A model generated the notes under the pieces. That model was not told where the DNA came from, did no database searches, and saw only the letters and a list, made by a program, of their open reading frames with translations. From Metridium senile (Eukaryota; Cnidaria; Anthozoa; Actiniaria; Metridiidae), in assembly GCA_949775045.1 (NCBI GenBank), contig OX459097.1, positions 4,913,185-4,977,184 of the forward strand: a stretch of 64,000 nt of DNA, in the 5' to 3' direction. The position numbers and the translations under genes were made by a program. Shown piece by piece: positions 14,301 through 23,500 of the stretch. Within the stretch, counting starts at the first letter, position 1, and the number at the start of each line of letters is the position of its first letter.

Positions 14301-17198
14301 AACCATTATGTTCATCACAATAAACATTATCATCATTACAATAACCATTATCATCATCACAATAACCATTATCATCATTACAATAACCATTATAATCATT
14401 ACAATAACCATTATCATCATTACAATAACCATTATCAACATTACAATAACCATTATCATAATTACAATAACCATTATCATCATTACAATAACCATTATCA
14501 TCATCACAATAACCATTATCATCATCACAATAACCATTATCATCATCACAATAACCATTATCATCATTACAATAACCATTATCATCATTACAATAACCAT
14601 TATCATCATTACAATAACCATTATGTTCATCACAATAAACATTATCATCATTACAATAACCATTATCATCATCACAATAACCATTATCATCATTACAATA
14701 ACCATTATAATCATTACAATAACCATTATCATCATTACAATAACCATTATCAACATTACAATAACCATTATCATAATTACAATAACCATTATCATCAATC
14801 ACAATAACCATTATCATCATTACAATAACCATTATCGTCAATCATCACAATAAACATTATCATCATTACAATTACGGCACTGTCACCCTCACAATAACCA
14901 TTATCATCATTATTGCAAATATGAACATTATCATCAACTCTCTTCCATAAAAGTATTTATTGCCACTAGCACTATAATCATCCCGTTGCAACCATTATGC
15001 AATCACTGTCAACTGCATATTGCCATCATCACATTCTTCATGATTACCTTTATCATCAAATCAATGAATCGGTCTGTTCTAGCACTGACACTTACTTCTT
15101 CAACGATGTTATATCTTCCTCATACCATATCTTACTGCCATTAGTTCGGCTCTCGTAAAAGCAATGTGCAGCGGTCAATACCCACTGAGGAGCGATCAGA
15201 GCACCCCCACAGCTAATATGGTATTCCGATATGCCTGACATAAAAATAAACCAAATTCACTAAATTAAAAGATTGTTTGGTTAAAGAAGGGGTTTAAGTA
15301 GAAGCTCCAGACGTTTTCTTTAGGCAGTGATAGGTGAAATATTAGGTGTTTTTCATTTGTCAAGAAAAACCGGTTGATGAAACCAATATGTACACCTACG
15401 AACTGAACGTGCAAATTAGAGAACTAGGCCTGTGAAATTCCGAGAAATCTCTTAATGGTTCAGACAATTCCAGTTGGTTCATACCAACCGGATAGACAAG
15501 GCAGGTCTGAAAGGCTGACCACTTTTTTTCGGTTGGAAATACCGCAAAATCGACTGTTCCATTTATTGTCCAACCGAAATTATCGTGTTTTTTTTTACAA
15601 AGGATAAGCACCCATTATACCGTTAAAATTTGCGCGAACCGTCTCCATCCAAGTTTCCCAATCAAGTCTCCTTCATAGCTCCCTGTGCCATCTGGCCGAA
15701 CCTTTACATCGAAGCGAGACGAACGTTGAGCTTGCAATGATAGAGACCTTTTAACACCTTTTGGAAAAAAATTTTCACGAGACTCTTTCATTGCAAGATC
15801 AACGTCCGTCTCGCTTCGGTGCAACAGCCCGGCAAACATTCAACATGGCAAAGTAGACTATTCCGGCAAACATTATATGTTCTTTAATTCTGCCATACCC
15901 ATTAGATTGGACATTATTACTCGGGCTTCCAGTAAGGAAAATGCTAGGAATATGGTAGTTGACTCACTTTGCTTATGTATCCCAACGTGCCATGGCCACA
16001 TGCCTAGACGCGAATGTTTGCCTCCATAAATCTTTCCTCGTGTACGTGTTGCAACCTCGCCACACCCTGTTAAAGAAAGCATATGAAATGGATGTAAATT
16101 TTAGGATAGGATAGGATAGGATAGGATAGGATAGGATAGGATAGGATAGGATAGGATAGGATAGGATAGGATAGGATAGGATAGGATAGGATAGGATAGG
16201 ATAGGATAGGATAGGATAGGATAGGATAGGATAGGATAGGATAGGATAGGATAGGATAGGATAGGATAGGATAGGATAGGATAGGATAGGATAGGATAGG
16301 ATAGGATAGGATAGGATAGGATAGGATAGGATAGGATAGGATAGGATAGGATAGGATAGGATAGGATAGGATAGGATAGGATAGGATAGGATAGGATAGG
16401 ATAGGATAGGATAGGATAGGATAGGATAGGATAGGATAGGATAGGATAGGATAGGATAGGATAGGATAGGATAGGATAGGATAGGATAGGATAGGATAGG
16501 ATAGGATAGGATAGGATAGGATAGGATAGGATAGGATAGGATAGGATAGGATAGGATAGGATAGGATAGGATAGGATAGGATAGGATAGGATAGGATAGG
16601 ATAGGATAGGATAGGATAGGATAGGATAGGATAGGATAGGATAGGATAGGATAGGATAGGATAGGATAGGATAGGAAAAAAGATAAGAAAGGAAAGAGAG
16701 AGAAAGGGAAAGCAATCAGGAATCAGGATGAGATGGAATTCAGGGATGGGATCGGAAATTAGAGGGAGTGAATAGTGAATAGAGTAGAAAGGATTGAATG
16801 TAAAGATGGTGAAAGAATCAGAGGATCGAGGAAAGGTGATAAGAAAAGTAGGATGACGAAAATAAAATAAAACGAAAAATAGAAGAGAAAGTTTGTGAAA
16901 ACATTACAAGGAGAAAAGGATGATGGAAGGAAAGGAGGGCACATGGGAGGAATATAAGGGGGCAAAAGGAAGGAATTGTAGGAAAGGCATAAAATACGAA
17001 AAATCTAATTAGTAGAAGGAAGCAGGAAATTTTCGAAAAATAGATAGAAAGAAGGGAATGGGAATAAACAAAATAGTACATCGTTGATTTGTTTTTGGCA
17101 AGGAGAAATTAAATATAGTTCACCTTACCTTGCTGTGAAAAACTATCTGTTGGTCTAATAAACAGCATTCCTACCAGCAAGGTCACAACAAAGTTCAT
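453..17198 (-). CDS. Secreted modular serine protease: trypsin - CCP(2-3) - F5/8C - Tudor-like
   Basis: Exons read on the minus strand: 17198-17129, 16066-15968, 15234-15096, 13630-13062, 12802-12635, (about 12435-12260, acceptor unresolved), 9806-9636, 8913-8618, 3565-3412, 835-453. All listed junctions have GT-AG and agreeing phases. Without the doubtful exon the frame is 682 codons plus stop. A hydrophobic signal peptide (about residues 1-19) is followed by a zymogen site (K35/I36, IYGG). The catalytic triad is H80 (TAAHC), D143 (DNDIAL) and S238 (GDSGG). D232 lies six before the Ser, so cleavage after Arg/Lys is expected. Sushi modules, an F5/8 type C domain and a C-terminal Tudor-like unit follow. 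No transmembrane helix is seen, so the product should act outside the cell. In MASP-like complement proteases the catalytic domain is C-terminal; here it is N-terminal. Native substrate unknown. The ATG is preceded by TTTTTAG, a likely 3' splice site of a 5'-UTR intron. Confidence 0.75.
1370..1480. repeat. Tandem AAACAAACGAAC-type simple repeat
   Basis: About 110 bp of imperfect repeats of AACAAACG/AACAAAGG within the last intron of the protease gene. The rest of 836-1590 shows nothing recognisable. Confidence 0.7.
1593..2221 (+). mobile_element. LINE 3' remnant: C-terminal tail of a reverse transcriptase ORF
   Basis: A single reading frame runs 1593-2221 with one in-frame TAA (2004-2006). 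It starts with a Cys/His knuckle (CRLCKEHKETIEHLL) and continues with RRPDLILEHK, VCDMACP and then VILVPLVTVCLGGG, as in the C-terminal tails of many invertebrate non-LTR reverse transcriptases. A 3' UTR follows, ending in a CAA run (2317-2334) that passes into an ATG run to 2400. The 5' part of the element is missing, as expected of 5'-truncated insertion. Confidence 0.75.
2317..2400. repeat. ACA then ATG trinucleotide run (LINE tail)
   Basis: (ACA)6 followed by about 22 copies of ATG, directly after the 3' UTR of the LINE remnant, so probably its tail microsatellite. The rest of 2401-3411 is intron with nothing recognisable. Confidence 0.85.
3412..8913 (-). CDS. Two exons: F5/8 type C (discoidin) domain
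   Basis: Exon 8913-8618 encodes the first part (ECGSPLGM, then ARLNGV-like GRLNGVSAWCS, PYLEIDLGKPYQIEYLGTQG and WVSKYIVSYS). Exon 3565-3412 encodes the last part (LFTGNSDAASIVKHKL, then ARKIKFYP and MRVEVYGCDLP). They join in phase 0 across a 5-kb intron full of transposon debris. The first Cys and the final Cys (YGC) frame the domain as in family members. F5/8C domains bind phospholipid or glycan, so this one may anchor the protease to a surface (inference). Confidence 0.85.
3867..4283. mobile_element. MITE with 23-bp perfect terminal inverted repeats containing TTAA
   Basis: 3867-3889 and 4261-4283 are exact reverse complements (core TTAAGGCCTGGGT). TTAA at 3877-3880 and 4270-4273 suggests a TTAA target preference (piggyBac or Kolobok type), although inverted flanks extend 10 bp outside it. 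No coding potential inside. Confidence 0.75.
5368..6180 (-). mobile_element. Decayed LINE reverse transcriptase remnant
   Basis: Minus-strand fragments in different frames show DKPWIIPSIKYLI (upstream of the RT domain), DPKKWWSLGK, MKSSGPDCIPNRIIK, then ITRIFNSSLSTGIVPTIWK, PVPKV and SIALTPLLSKVLEDFV, the fingers of a Jockey/CR1-like RT. Several frameshifts and stops; inactive. Nothing gene-like is seen in 4284-5367. Confidence 0.8.
6480..6625. mobile_element. SINE-like tail ending in an ATCATT repeat
   Basis: A segment with GTCCTCTCGGATAAGGACG and GTGCGCTATATAAATACATT followed by (ATCATT)n. The GCGCTATATAAAT-plus-simple-repeat ending is a familiar 3' end of short retroelements in invertebrates (from memory). 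A comparable end lies at 18410-18460. Confidence 0.45.
6680..7295 (+). mobile_element. LINE reverse transcriptase C-terminal remnant
   Basis: Fragments in shifting frames: LLYGIETWTTYARQENRLESF, CLRRILGIAWQDKITNT, QRRHVYRMQD, GELATGYRP, and finally an ICVER...HSRRC region like the terminal zinc finger of these elements. Frameshifts throughout; inactive. From 7300 to 7650 one further short frame (FVHKLDNISGPFVICKVV) is not recognised. Confidence 0.8.
7953..8243 (+). pseudogene. Degenerate THAP-type zinc finger fragment
   Basis: Two frames together show the THAP pattern: MSWCCEVYGFRG at the start (second Cys replaced), a basic middle with RRYF, GVCSKHF, then after a frameshift SEDNNKRLVTGAIPTTW, matching the AVPTxF-like end. 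THAP domains bind DNA and occur in P-element/Kolobok-like transposases and host factors. Which one this came from cannot be told. Nothing else is recognised in 8244-8617 apart from GCGAGCAT-rich sequence. Confidence 0.6.
9636..9806 (-). CDS. Exon: CCP/sushi module 3
   Basis: A 171-nt phase 1-1 exon with PCPDPGVPKNG, VIFVCNKNF, SMITCQDGTWNG and PKCF, all sushi landmarks. It splices to the F5/8C exon at 8913, giving CFKECGS. Confidence 0.85.
10098..11446. mobile_element. Non-autonomous DNA transposon with long imperfect inverted ends
   Basis: 10098-10185 matches the reverse complement of 11360-11446 (TGGTTAGGAAACCCGGCA at both tips, then TCACGTGA and TGACCCTGCACAC). 1349 bp, no convincing ORF. 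It lies in the intron between the second and third sushi exons. Remaining sequence 11447-12259 shows nothing recognisable. Confidence 0.75.
12260..12435 (-). CDS. Exon (start uncertain): CCP/sushi module 2
   Basis: Encodes CPDPGQPHNS, IRFYCNRNHV, SSLTCQIDGTWNG and SLCL with a phase 1 GTAAAA donor at 12259. The module is complete, but no AG lies in phase 1 before its first Cys. The nearest AG (just before 12459) would give phase 2 and a stop. Omitting the exon keeps the gene in frame, because its neighbours are both phase 1. It could be a decayed exon, a non-canonical acceptor or a sequence error. Confidence 0.6.
12635..12802 (-). CDS. Exon: CCP/sushi module 1
   Basis: A 168-nt symmetrical phase 1-1 exon encoding one sushi module: PCQDPGIPKAG, then VTFSCKKDW, VITCNNGRWN and PTC, giving the four Cys and the Trp expected of the family. 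Joining to the trypsin exon gives INYSLPCQDPG. Confidence 0.85.
   Translation of the reverse strand, partial: FHVKILEYQKLVVDITIPSFTVTKSRFPAKRTGKWKVKRSLHVIMDDGITRHQHV
13062..13630 (-). CDS. Exon: main trypsin catalytic domain (Asp and Ser of the triad)
   Basis: Starts in phase 2 and ends in phase 1. It carries DNDIALVKL (catalytic Asp), TVCLP, VAGWGKT, then KDSCSGDSGGSL with the nucleophile Ser and the S1-pocket Asp, and VGLVSWGEGC plus GYYTRV (the Gly positions lining a trypsin pocket). It ends at the usual C-terminal helix (VDWIKDTI). The catalytic His is in the separate exon 15096-15234 and the activation peptide in 15968-16066. All catalytic residues are present, so an active enzyme is expected. 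Confidence 0.88.
13900..14850. repeat. 21-bp minisatellite with a 315-bp higher-order repeat
   Basis: About 45 units of ACAATAACCATTATCATC + ATY in the intron between the His and Asp/Ser exons of the protease. Diagnostic variant units (TTATGTTCATC, TATAATCATT, TATCAACATT) recur exactly 315 bp apart (for example 14306 and 14621), i.e. 15 units. Long open frames here are repeat artefacts. Similar loose repeats flank it (13680-13900, 14850-15060). Confidence 0.9.
15620..15845. mobile_element. Small fold-back repeat
   Basis: 15700-15745 (CGAAGCGAGACGAACGTTGA, then TTGCAATGA) is the imperfect reverse complement of 15780-15835. A half copy exists at 229-286. Within an intron of the protease gene; 15240-15620 shows nothing else. 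Confidence 0.6.
16102..16676. repeat. Perfect (TAGGA)115 array
   Basis: 575 bp of uninterrupted TAGGA pentamers in the first coding intron of the protease gene, followed by purine-rich sequence to about 17050. No interruptions are visible, which implies recent expansion or assembly smoothing. Confidence 0.95.
17129..17198 (-). CDS. Exon: signal peptide of the modular protease
   Basis: Begins with ATG and encodes 23 residues with a hydrophobic core (VVTLLVGMLF) before a polar TDSFSQQ end, then a GTAAG donor in phase 1. It joins in phase to the exon at 16066, giving a free Cys (GCG) that in the chymotrypsin family usually pairs with the catalytic domain. The start is the only ATG in frame, and the upstream sequence is a pyrimidine-rich acceptor, which suggests a non-coding exon further upstream. 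Confidence 0.7.
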
Positions 17199-17378
17199 CG
17201 TCTAAAAATATAACTTGAAATGTTTCCAAAATCTTCAGGATTGAACTCCATCATAACTTAATTAATACAAATTACAATATGCTTTTAAAACATTTCTCGT
17301 AGCTATATACACTATGCACTTGTACTCTACATAATGTCATTTGTACATTTTGGATTTTCGATTCAATGCAAACAATTT

Positions 17379-17564
<186 letters not shown>

Positions 17565-18286
17565 TATTGATATCGTGTTTGTTTTTATTAAACTCAAAGA
17601 CTTCTACATGTTAGAGCTCAAAATAAGCGGGCCCTTCAATTATAGAGAACTGTAAGGCCAATCAGTCCATGACAATACTTTCAAAAACTTTAGTACTTTC
17701 TATGTTAAGGGATGAAAGCTATAGTGATATAGGGATATGTATAGGATGACGATTGTTATATATTACTACACACTGAAATGAAACCATTACTAAATAACAT
17801 ACTGATTAGTACAAACTTTTCATGCGTTAAACAATGTCACTAACCTTAGAAGTTAAGTTTTAAAACGAATCCAAATGAAAATAATTCAATCCTTGGATAA
17901 GTTATGTACCAATTCAAGATAACCAACAAATAAGACAGCAAGAAACAACTCTGTAATTTAAACGTAATTCGATCGAGGAAGTGGTGCTATCACGGATGCC
18001 CTCTGTTTCGGGGAACTCATGATTTTTACGTGGACTTAGGGAGCAGTCATTAATTACTGGGGGAGGAGCGGTAAGTTTAGGGGGGCTAAGATTTCAGTTT
18101 TGGGCTTTGATTTGGGGAGGGCCAATAAATTTTGGGCTGACATGTAAGAGGAGAATAAGGGCCGGTAAATTTAGGGGGGAGGGGGCGTCTAAGATATGCT
18201 CGTCCAAATGTTCACAAATAAAAACAACGTACAATTGTTTGAAAATAGCAAGGAACGAGTACTGTTAACCTATAACTAATACCGTT

Positions 18287-18287
18287 A

Positions 18288-18351
<64 letters not shown>

Positions 18352-18367
18352 TATAATAATAATAATA

Positions 18368-18408
<41 letters not shown>

Positions 18409-18460
18409 TTGCTTATAAAGCGCTTATTCAAGTCTGTTCTAAGCGCTGAAAAATAACATA
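18287..18460. repeat. (ATA)n run followed by SINE-like end
   Basis: About 120 bp of AAT/ATA trinucleotides, then TTGCTTATAAAGCGCTT and TCTAAGCGCTGAAAAA, a short-retroelement 3' end in reverse orientation to the one at 6540-6625 (inference). Confidence 0.5.
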
Positions 18461-18750
18461 GAATACTGATACAAAATTATATTTTAAAAGCTAATTTGAA
18501 CAAGTACGTTTTCAGTTTTGATTTGAAAATAAGTCTGTGATGTCTCTAATAGAAGTAGATAAACAGACTCGTACCCAGTCGCTCTTCTCTCACTTTTTTG
18601 CGGATCGCGGCGCATCAAGGGAAGACTGAAATCCGGAAAGCGAAGCGACTGACAGATAATGTGAGATTTCTTGCAAGTTTGATGCTTTTCTTGCAAGCGT
18701 CAATATAATTAATGTTAAAGCACTTTAAAACATTTTTCAGCTTTCACTGT

Positions 18751-19297
18751 CTTAAGGACGGGGCCTACTAATTAAAAAGTAATGTAACTACTAATTAAAA
18801 AGTAATTTTCTAATAGGAATATATATTTTGTAACGTATTTTCAAAAGTAAGTAGTGAAATATGATTTTTTTAGCATCGCGACTTGTATTTTACGAGGTTC
18901 AGAAAATTCGAATTGTTGTCTATTTTCCATTCAAAAATCAGTTGCTTTTTCGAAATTTTACATCAAAACCATTGTTTAACATGTTCTTAATAATTGCAGT
19001 TACAAAAAAATTGGGGTTACCGGGCGTTTTAAAAAGTTATCGCGTGGTAAACTTTGCCGCCGAAGATCATCAAAAGACAATTTCTTTCCGGTCCCCTCCC
19101 TACTAAGTAAAGAAATTCGTCATCATAAGTGCATTGTGGGACAGTTTTTATAAAAACCGCTACCGTCGCGTCTACCATCGTTAGATGGTTTTTTATTTGT
19201 ATTTTGTCATCTTTTGAGGTAAGATAGCGCGTTAAAATGGAAACTATGTAGATGCGCAGTAGCCTGCGCAGTGGCAATAGTAGGCCCCGTCCTTAAG
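18751..19297. mobile_element. MITE with 20-bp perfect inverted ends at TTAA
   Basis: 18751-18770 (CTTAAGGACGGGGCCTACTA) is the exact reverse complement of 19278-19297. TTAA sits at each tip, as with piggyBac or Kolobok targets. 547 bp, no supported ORF. Confidence 0.8.
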
Positions 19298-19379
19298 TTA
19301 GTGTTTTCGTGAATAAATGTCAAACGTGAACGGTTTTTACAAAGAATTTGGGCCATTGTAAGTATTTTCAAAAACCAAA

Positions 19380-19660
19380 ATGGCGGCCGATACAAGGGAT
19401 TTGAATGAATCGTTCAATAAACTGACTCTAGATGGTGAGTATTGACATTTTTTTATTTTTTATTTTTTTATGGTCTAATAGAAGTAAATAGACTTTGGAA
19501 GTAAAGTAGGTTTATTTTTACAGATGTCTCGGAAAAAGAACCTAGAAGGTCATTATTCAAACATGGTATCATGGTCTCTTGCAATGGTGTTGTCCTGTCA
19601 GGAACATATTTATGTGAAAAAATTAATTTTAGTGTGACAAAACACCGATGCATACATTAA
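19380..19660 (+). CDS. Candidate two-exon small protein (63 aa)
   Basis: ATG at 19380 in a good context (AAAATGG) opens 18 codons ending in a GGTGAG donor at 19434/19435. A TTTTTACAG acceptor at 19523 restores frame (LTLD|DVSEKEPRRS), which continues to TAA at 19658-19660. Not recognised. The matched donor, acceptor and phase support a real 5' end. The stop after 63 residues suggests either a truncated gene whose later exons are lost or chance. No exon continuing it is visible before the next element. Confidence 0.35.
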
Positions 19661-20593
19661 ATCCCTTTCAATTAAAAGTTGTTTTATTTTTATATTTCTT
19701 TATGTTTATTTTTTTATTTGTTCATTTCTAATTTTTGGCATAATATATAACAGTAAAAATGAGTTTTACAAAGTGAGAGCTAAGTTTTGATCACAAACAT
19801 GGCTGCCATCAAATCCCTGTACATTCTTATTAAGTAGGTTTCCTTATCCAACATATAAATTTCTTTAGTCATTTATTGAAGCAATAAACGAGCAATTTCC
19901 GTGGTTTATCGGCGGTTTAAACAAAATCAAATTATTTAAAATAACAAAAAAATAAATTGCTCATTCAATAAAAAAAAGAGAAAGTGGACAAAAGCAAATT
20001 GAAAATAAGAAATAAACGCGTCAGAAATTTTAAAGAAAGGAAAACAATCAAAACAAAATATATAAATTACATAACGACATTTTTCCCTCAATATTATTAC
20101 CGTTTCAATAAAATGTTATGTGATTGATTTGAATTGTTCATATATTGCTGAGCCATTTTGCGTACACTCATTCCTTATCCACTGTCCTCCTTTTCCAAAT
20201 TCGCTTCCGCGGCTGTACAGGGCCTCAAGTATACAGTGTCGCATGAACGTAAATAAATGTTGAAATGTAGACCGCTCTTGCTCGCCGTATCAGCCTGAAC
20301 TAAGGAAGCTCGATGTCAGCGGTCTTTGAGCGTCTAGTTGCCTTTAAAAGACAACAATCCCCAGGATAGTACTGTGGCGGAATGTTTATTTTTTGTATTT
20401 CTTATCTACCCATTGCTGGTCATAAAACAAACAAAAAATCACATATCAACATATCAACATATAAGAGATATTTAACTAAAATTAAAAATCGAAACACCCC
20501 ATGGTATCTTTAAGTGTAGTCAAGTTAAAGCTTGATCAATTTAAGATTGAGTTACGAGATTACTTGACGTTCTCTGGGGTTTTTTTTTTCTAG

Positions 20594-23500
20594 ATTAACG
20601 GTCAAGTCAGGCCTGACTACAGCTTTTGAACAGGAAGAATGGATTCAAAATATGACGGCCATAAAACTGACCTTAAAAGACAATAATCGCCATGACGACG
20701 GCAAGAGAACACATAAGGCCTCCTTAAGACCAGTATTCTGTAAACATCAAGAAAATTAAAAATTCCTTGGCAGGCCAACCTCACCAAATCTCATAATATT
20801 CTATACACAAATAGGTATTGAGGTCCTAATCCAAAAAATACTAATAGGTTTTGGAATCTCATTATTCCTGATTTTTTAGGGCCATCAACACTTTGGTGGC
20901 TCATGACCCACATTTCAAATCCAATTTAATGGATAAAATCAGTTGGCAAAAACAACATTTTTAGTTTGTTAATCCAAGTTTTTCGGGTTTGGTCATTGAA
21001 ATTGATCTTCCCTTGTACACAAAACAGCATTTTAAATGAAATAAATTGCATTTCCTAATTTTGGGCTTCCTGTGTTAGGAGCCATGTTTTTCTGAGTTAT
21101 TAAAAAGCTGAAATTGATCAAATTCAAAGCGCTCTAGCACACTGGTCATATATCCAAATTAAACGATTTTACGTTTGCAAACAGAGCAACTATTGTTTTT
21201 TCATATTCCAGAAGTACAGCTCTGGCAAGACAGAGGTTGCTATAAAATCTCATGATGAATACACCATGGTTACACGAAAACACGAAAACATACCCGCATT
21301 CAATATCAAAAATATTTCTTAGTTTACAAGATATCACTGCCAAACCAGTTAAGTAATGACGCTAAATGTCTCTATTTTCTATTTTTGCATCGTTTTTGAA
21401 CATAAATCTCACAAATGTTGCAAATCGAGGTCATTTATAAGCACAATTTTACAACTTTGTACCAATTTAGATCCAACAACTTCTTCTCACCTTTAGCCCC
21501 GCTTTTGTCTACGACAAGACCATTTTGCAGGAATGAATAGTACTTGTCCATCTTCAGATTAGTTCTGGGAAATTATCAATCAATAAATATTGAACTAGGC
21601 AGCAAACAGGGACAATCGGACGATAGTTTAAAAACTGATTGTTAAACGATTGAACACTAAGCGATGAAAGAGCTCACCATTATCTTTACATTCCATCTGA
21701 TTATTAGCGAATATTCTGATCCCAAAGCTTCTTTCCATTTGGCTGGGAAATCCGTGACTGATAGACCGCTAAACTTTGAATAAAAGTACAGTAGAGGCTA
21801 TTCAGTAGCTTTGAAAATACAATTTCTACAGGCTGTTTACAATATTGGTATGCATAAGTTCATGGTGCATACCGCTGACCATACTCCTCAAATCTCTTTG
21901 TAACTAAAAATGACTGAAAACAGAATTAATGAAACCGGTTTGTGACTTTTTCCTTTTTAAAAAGTCCATAATTTGATCAGGTCAAGTAAAGCGAATCAGG
22001 ATAATATAATAATATGCAAATATAGGGATATAATAATGATTATACTAACAATGATAAATTATGACTGATATTAATGATGTTGATGATAAAAATGGAGACA
22101 AATAACAATGATGACAATGACAAATAATAATGATTATAATGATGATGATGACAATAATAATGATTATAATGATGATGATGACAATAATAATGATTAATGA
22201 TGACAACAACAATAATAATGATTATAATGATGATGATGACAATAACAATAATAATGATTATAATGATGATGATGACAATAATAATGATGACGATGACAAT
22301 AACATTAATAATGATTATAATGATGATGATGACAATAACAATAATAATGATGATGATGATAATACCGGATAATAATTGTCATCATCATCATTATAATCAT
22401 TATTATTGTTATTGTCATCATCATCATTATAATCATTATTATTGTTGTTGTCATCATTAATCATTATTAGTAAAAATACAAAGGTGATTATACAAAATCG
22501 CGCGCTCTGATTGGTTTGCTATCTCGGATTATCAGCCGATAATCACCTTTTCGGACAAAATGGCCGCCAGTAGTTGTTTTGTCACTGTTAGAGAAGATGA
22601 AATTGAAAACTTTAAAGAAAATGCTGTCCCCAAAATCGACAAAAGAAGCTACTAAGTTTGGAGTCAAGCTATTTTAAGGTATCATAGTAAATTTTCACGT
22701 TGTTTTTTGTCATTATGCTCGAGACAAAGTTTACAATTTTTACGCGTAACGTTTGCGCTTTTAAAAAATAAAATATTTTCACTTTCAATGCTGTTTCCTT
22801 CTTCCTTTTTTGAAATAATCACCTTTGTATTTATACTAAAACGATTATTCACCTCAGGCGAAGTGATTATCGGTGAATATTTACCTCGCAGCTCGAAGAC
22901 TCACCGCTCGGTAAATATTCACCGATAATCACTTCGCCTTCGGCGAATAATTGTTAATTATTGTCATCATCATCATTATAATCATTATTATTGTCATCAT
23001 CATCATTATAATCATTATTATTTGTCATTGTCATCATTGTTATTTGTCTCCATTTTTATCATCAACATCATTAATATCAGTCATAATTTATCATTGTTAG
23101 TATAATCATTATTATATCCCTATATTTGCATATTATTATATCATCCTGATTCGCTTTACTTGACCTGATCAAATTATGGACTTTTTAAAAAGGAAAAAGT
23201 CACAAACCGGTTTCATTAATTCTGTTTTCAGTCATTTTTAGTTACAAAGAGATTTGAGGAGTATGGTCAGCGGTATGCACCATGAACTTATGCATACCAA
23301 TATTGTAAACAGCCTGTAGAAATTGTATTTTCAAAGCTACTGAATAGCCTCTACTGTACTTTTATTCAAAGTTTAGCGGTCTATCAGTCACGGATTTCCC
23401 AGCCAAATGGAAAGAAGCTTTGGGATCAGAATATTCGCTAATAATCAGATGGAATGTAAAGATAATGGTGAGCTCTTTCATCGCTTAGTGCAATCTCGAA

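Noticed and set aside
13824..14853. Long open frames on both strands (about 290-325 codons)
   Set aside because: The 21-bp repeat length is a multiple of three and lacks stops, so all frames are open; the peptides are pure repeats.
16102..16676. TAGGA array as telomeric repeat
   Set aside because: Animal telomere repeat is TTAGGG-type; this is a pentamer within a gene and without subtelomeric context.
16101..16715. 204-codon frame of SYPIL repeats
   Set aside because: Translation of the TAGGA array only.
21146..21343. 65-codon frame repeated at 24620-24817
   Set aside because: Duplicated only because it lies in the two palindrome arms; no start context, splice signals or motif.
22130..22463. 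CRISPR-like or direct repeat array
   Set aside because: Simple triplet repeats without unique spacers in a eukaryotic genome.
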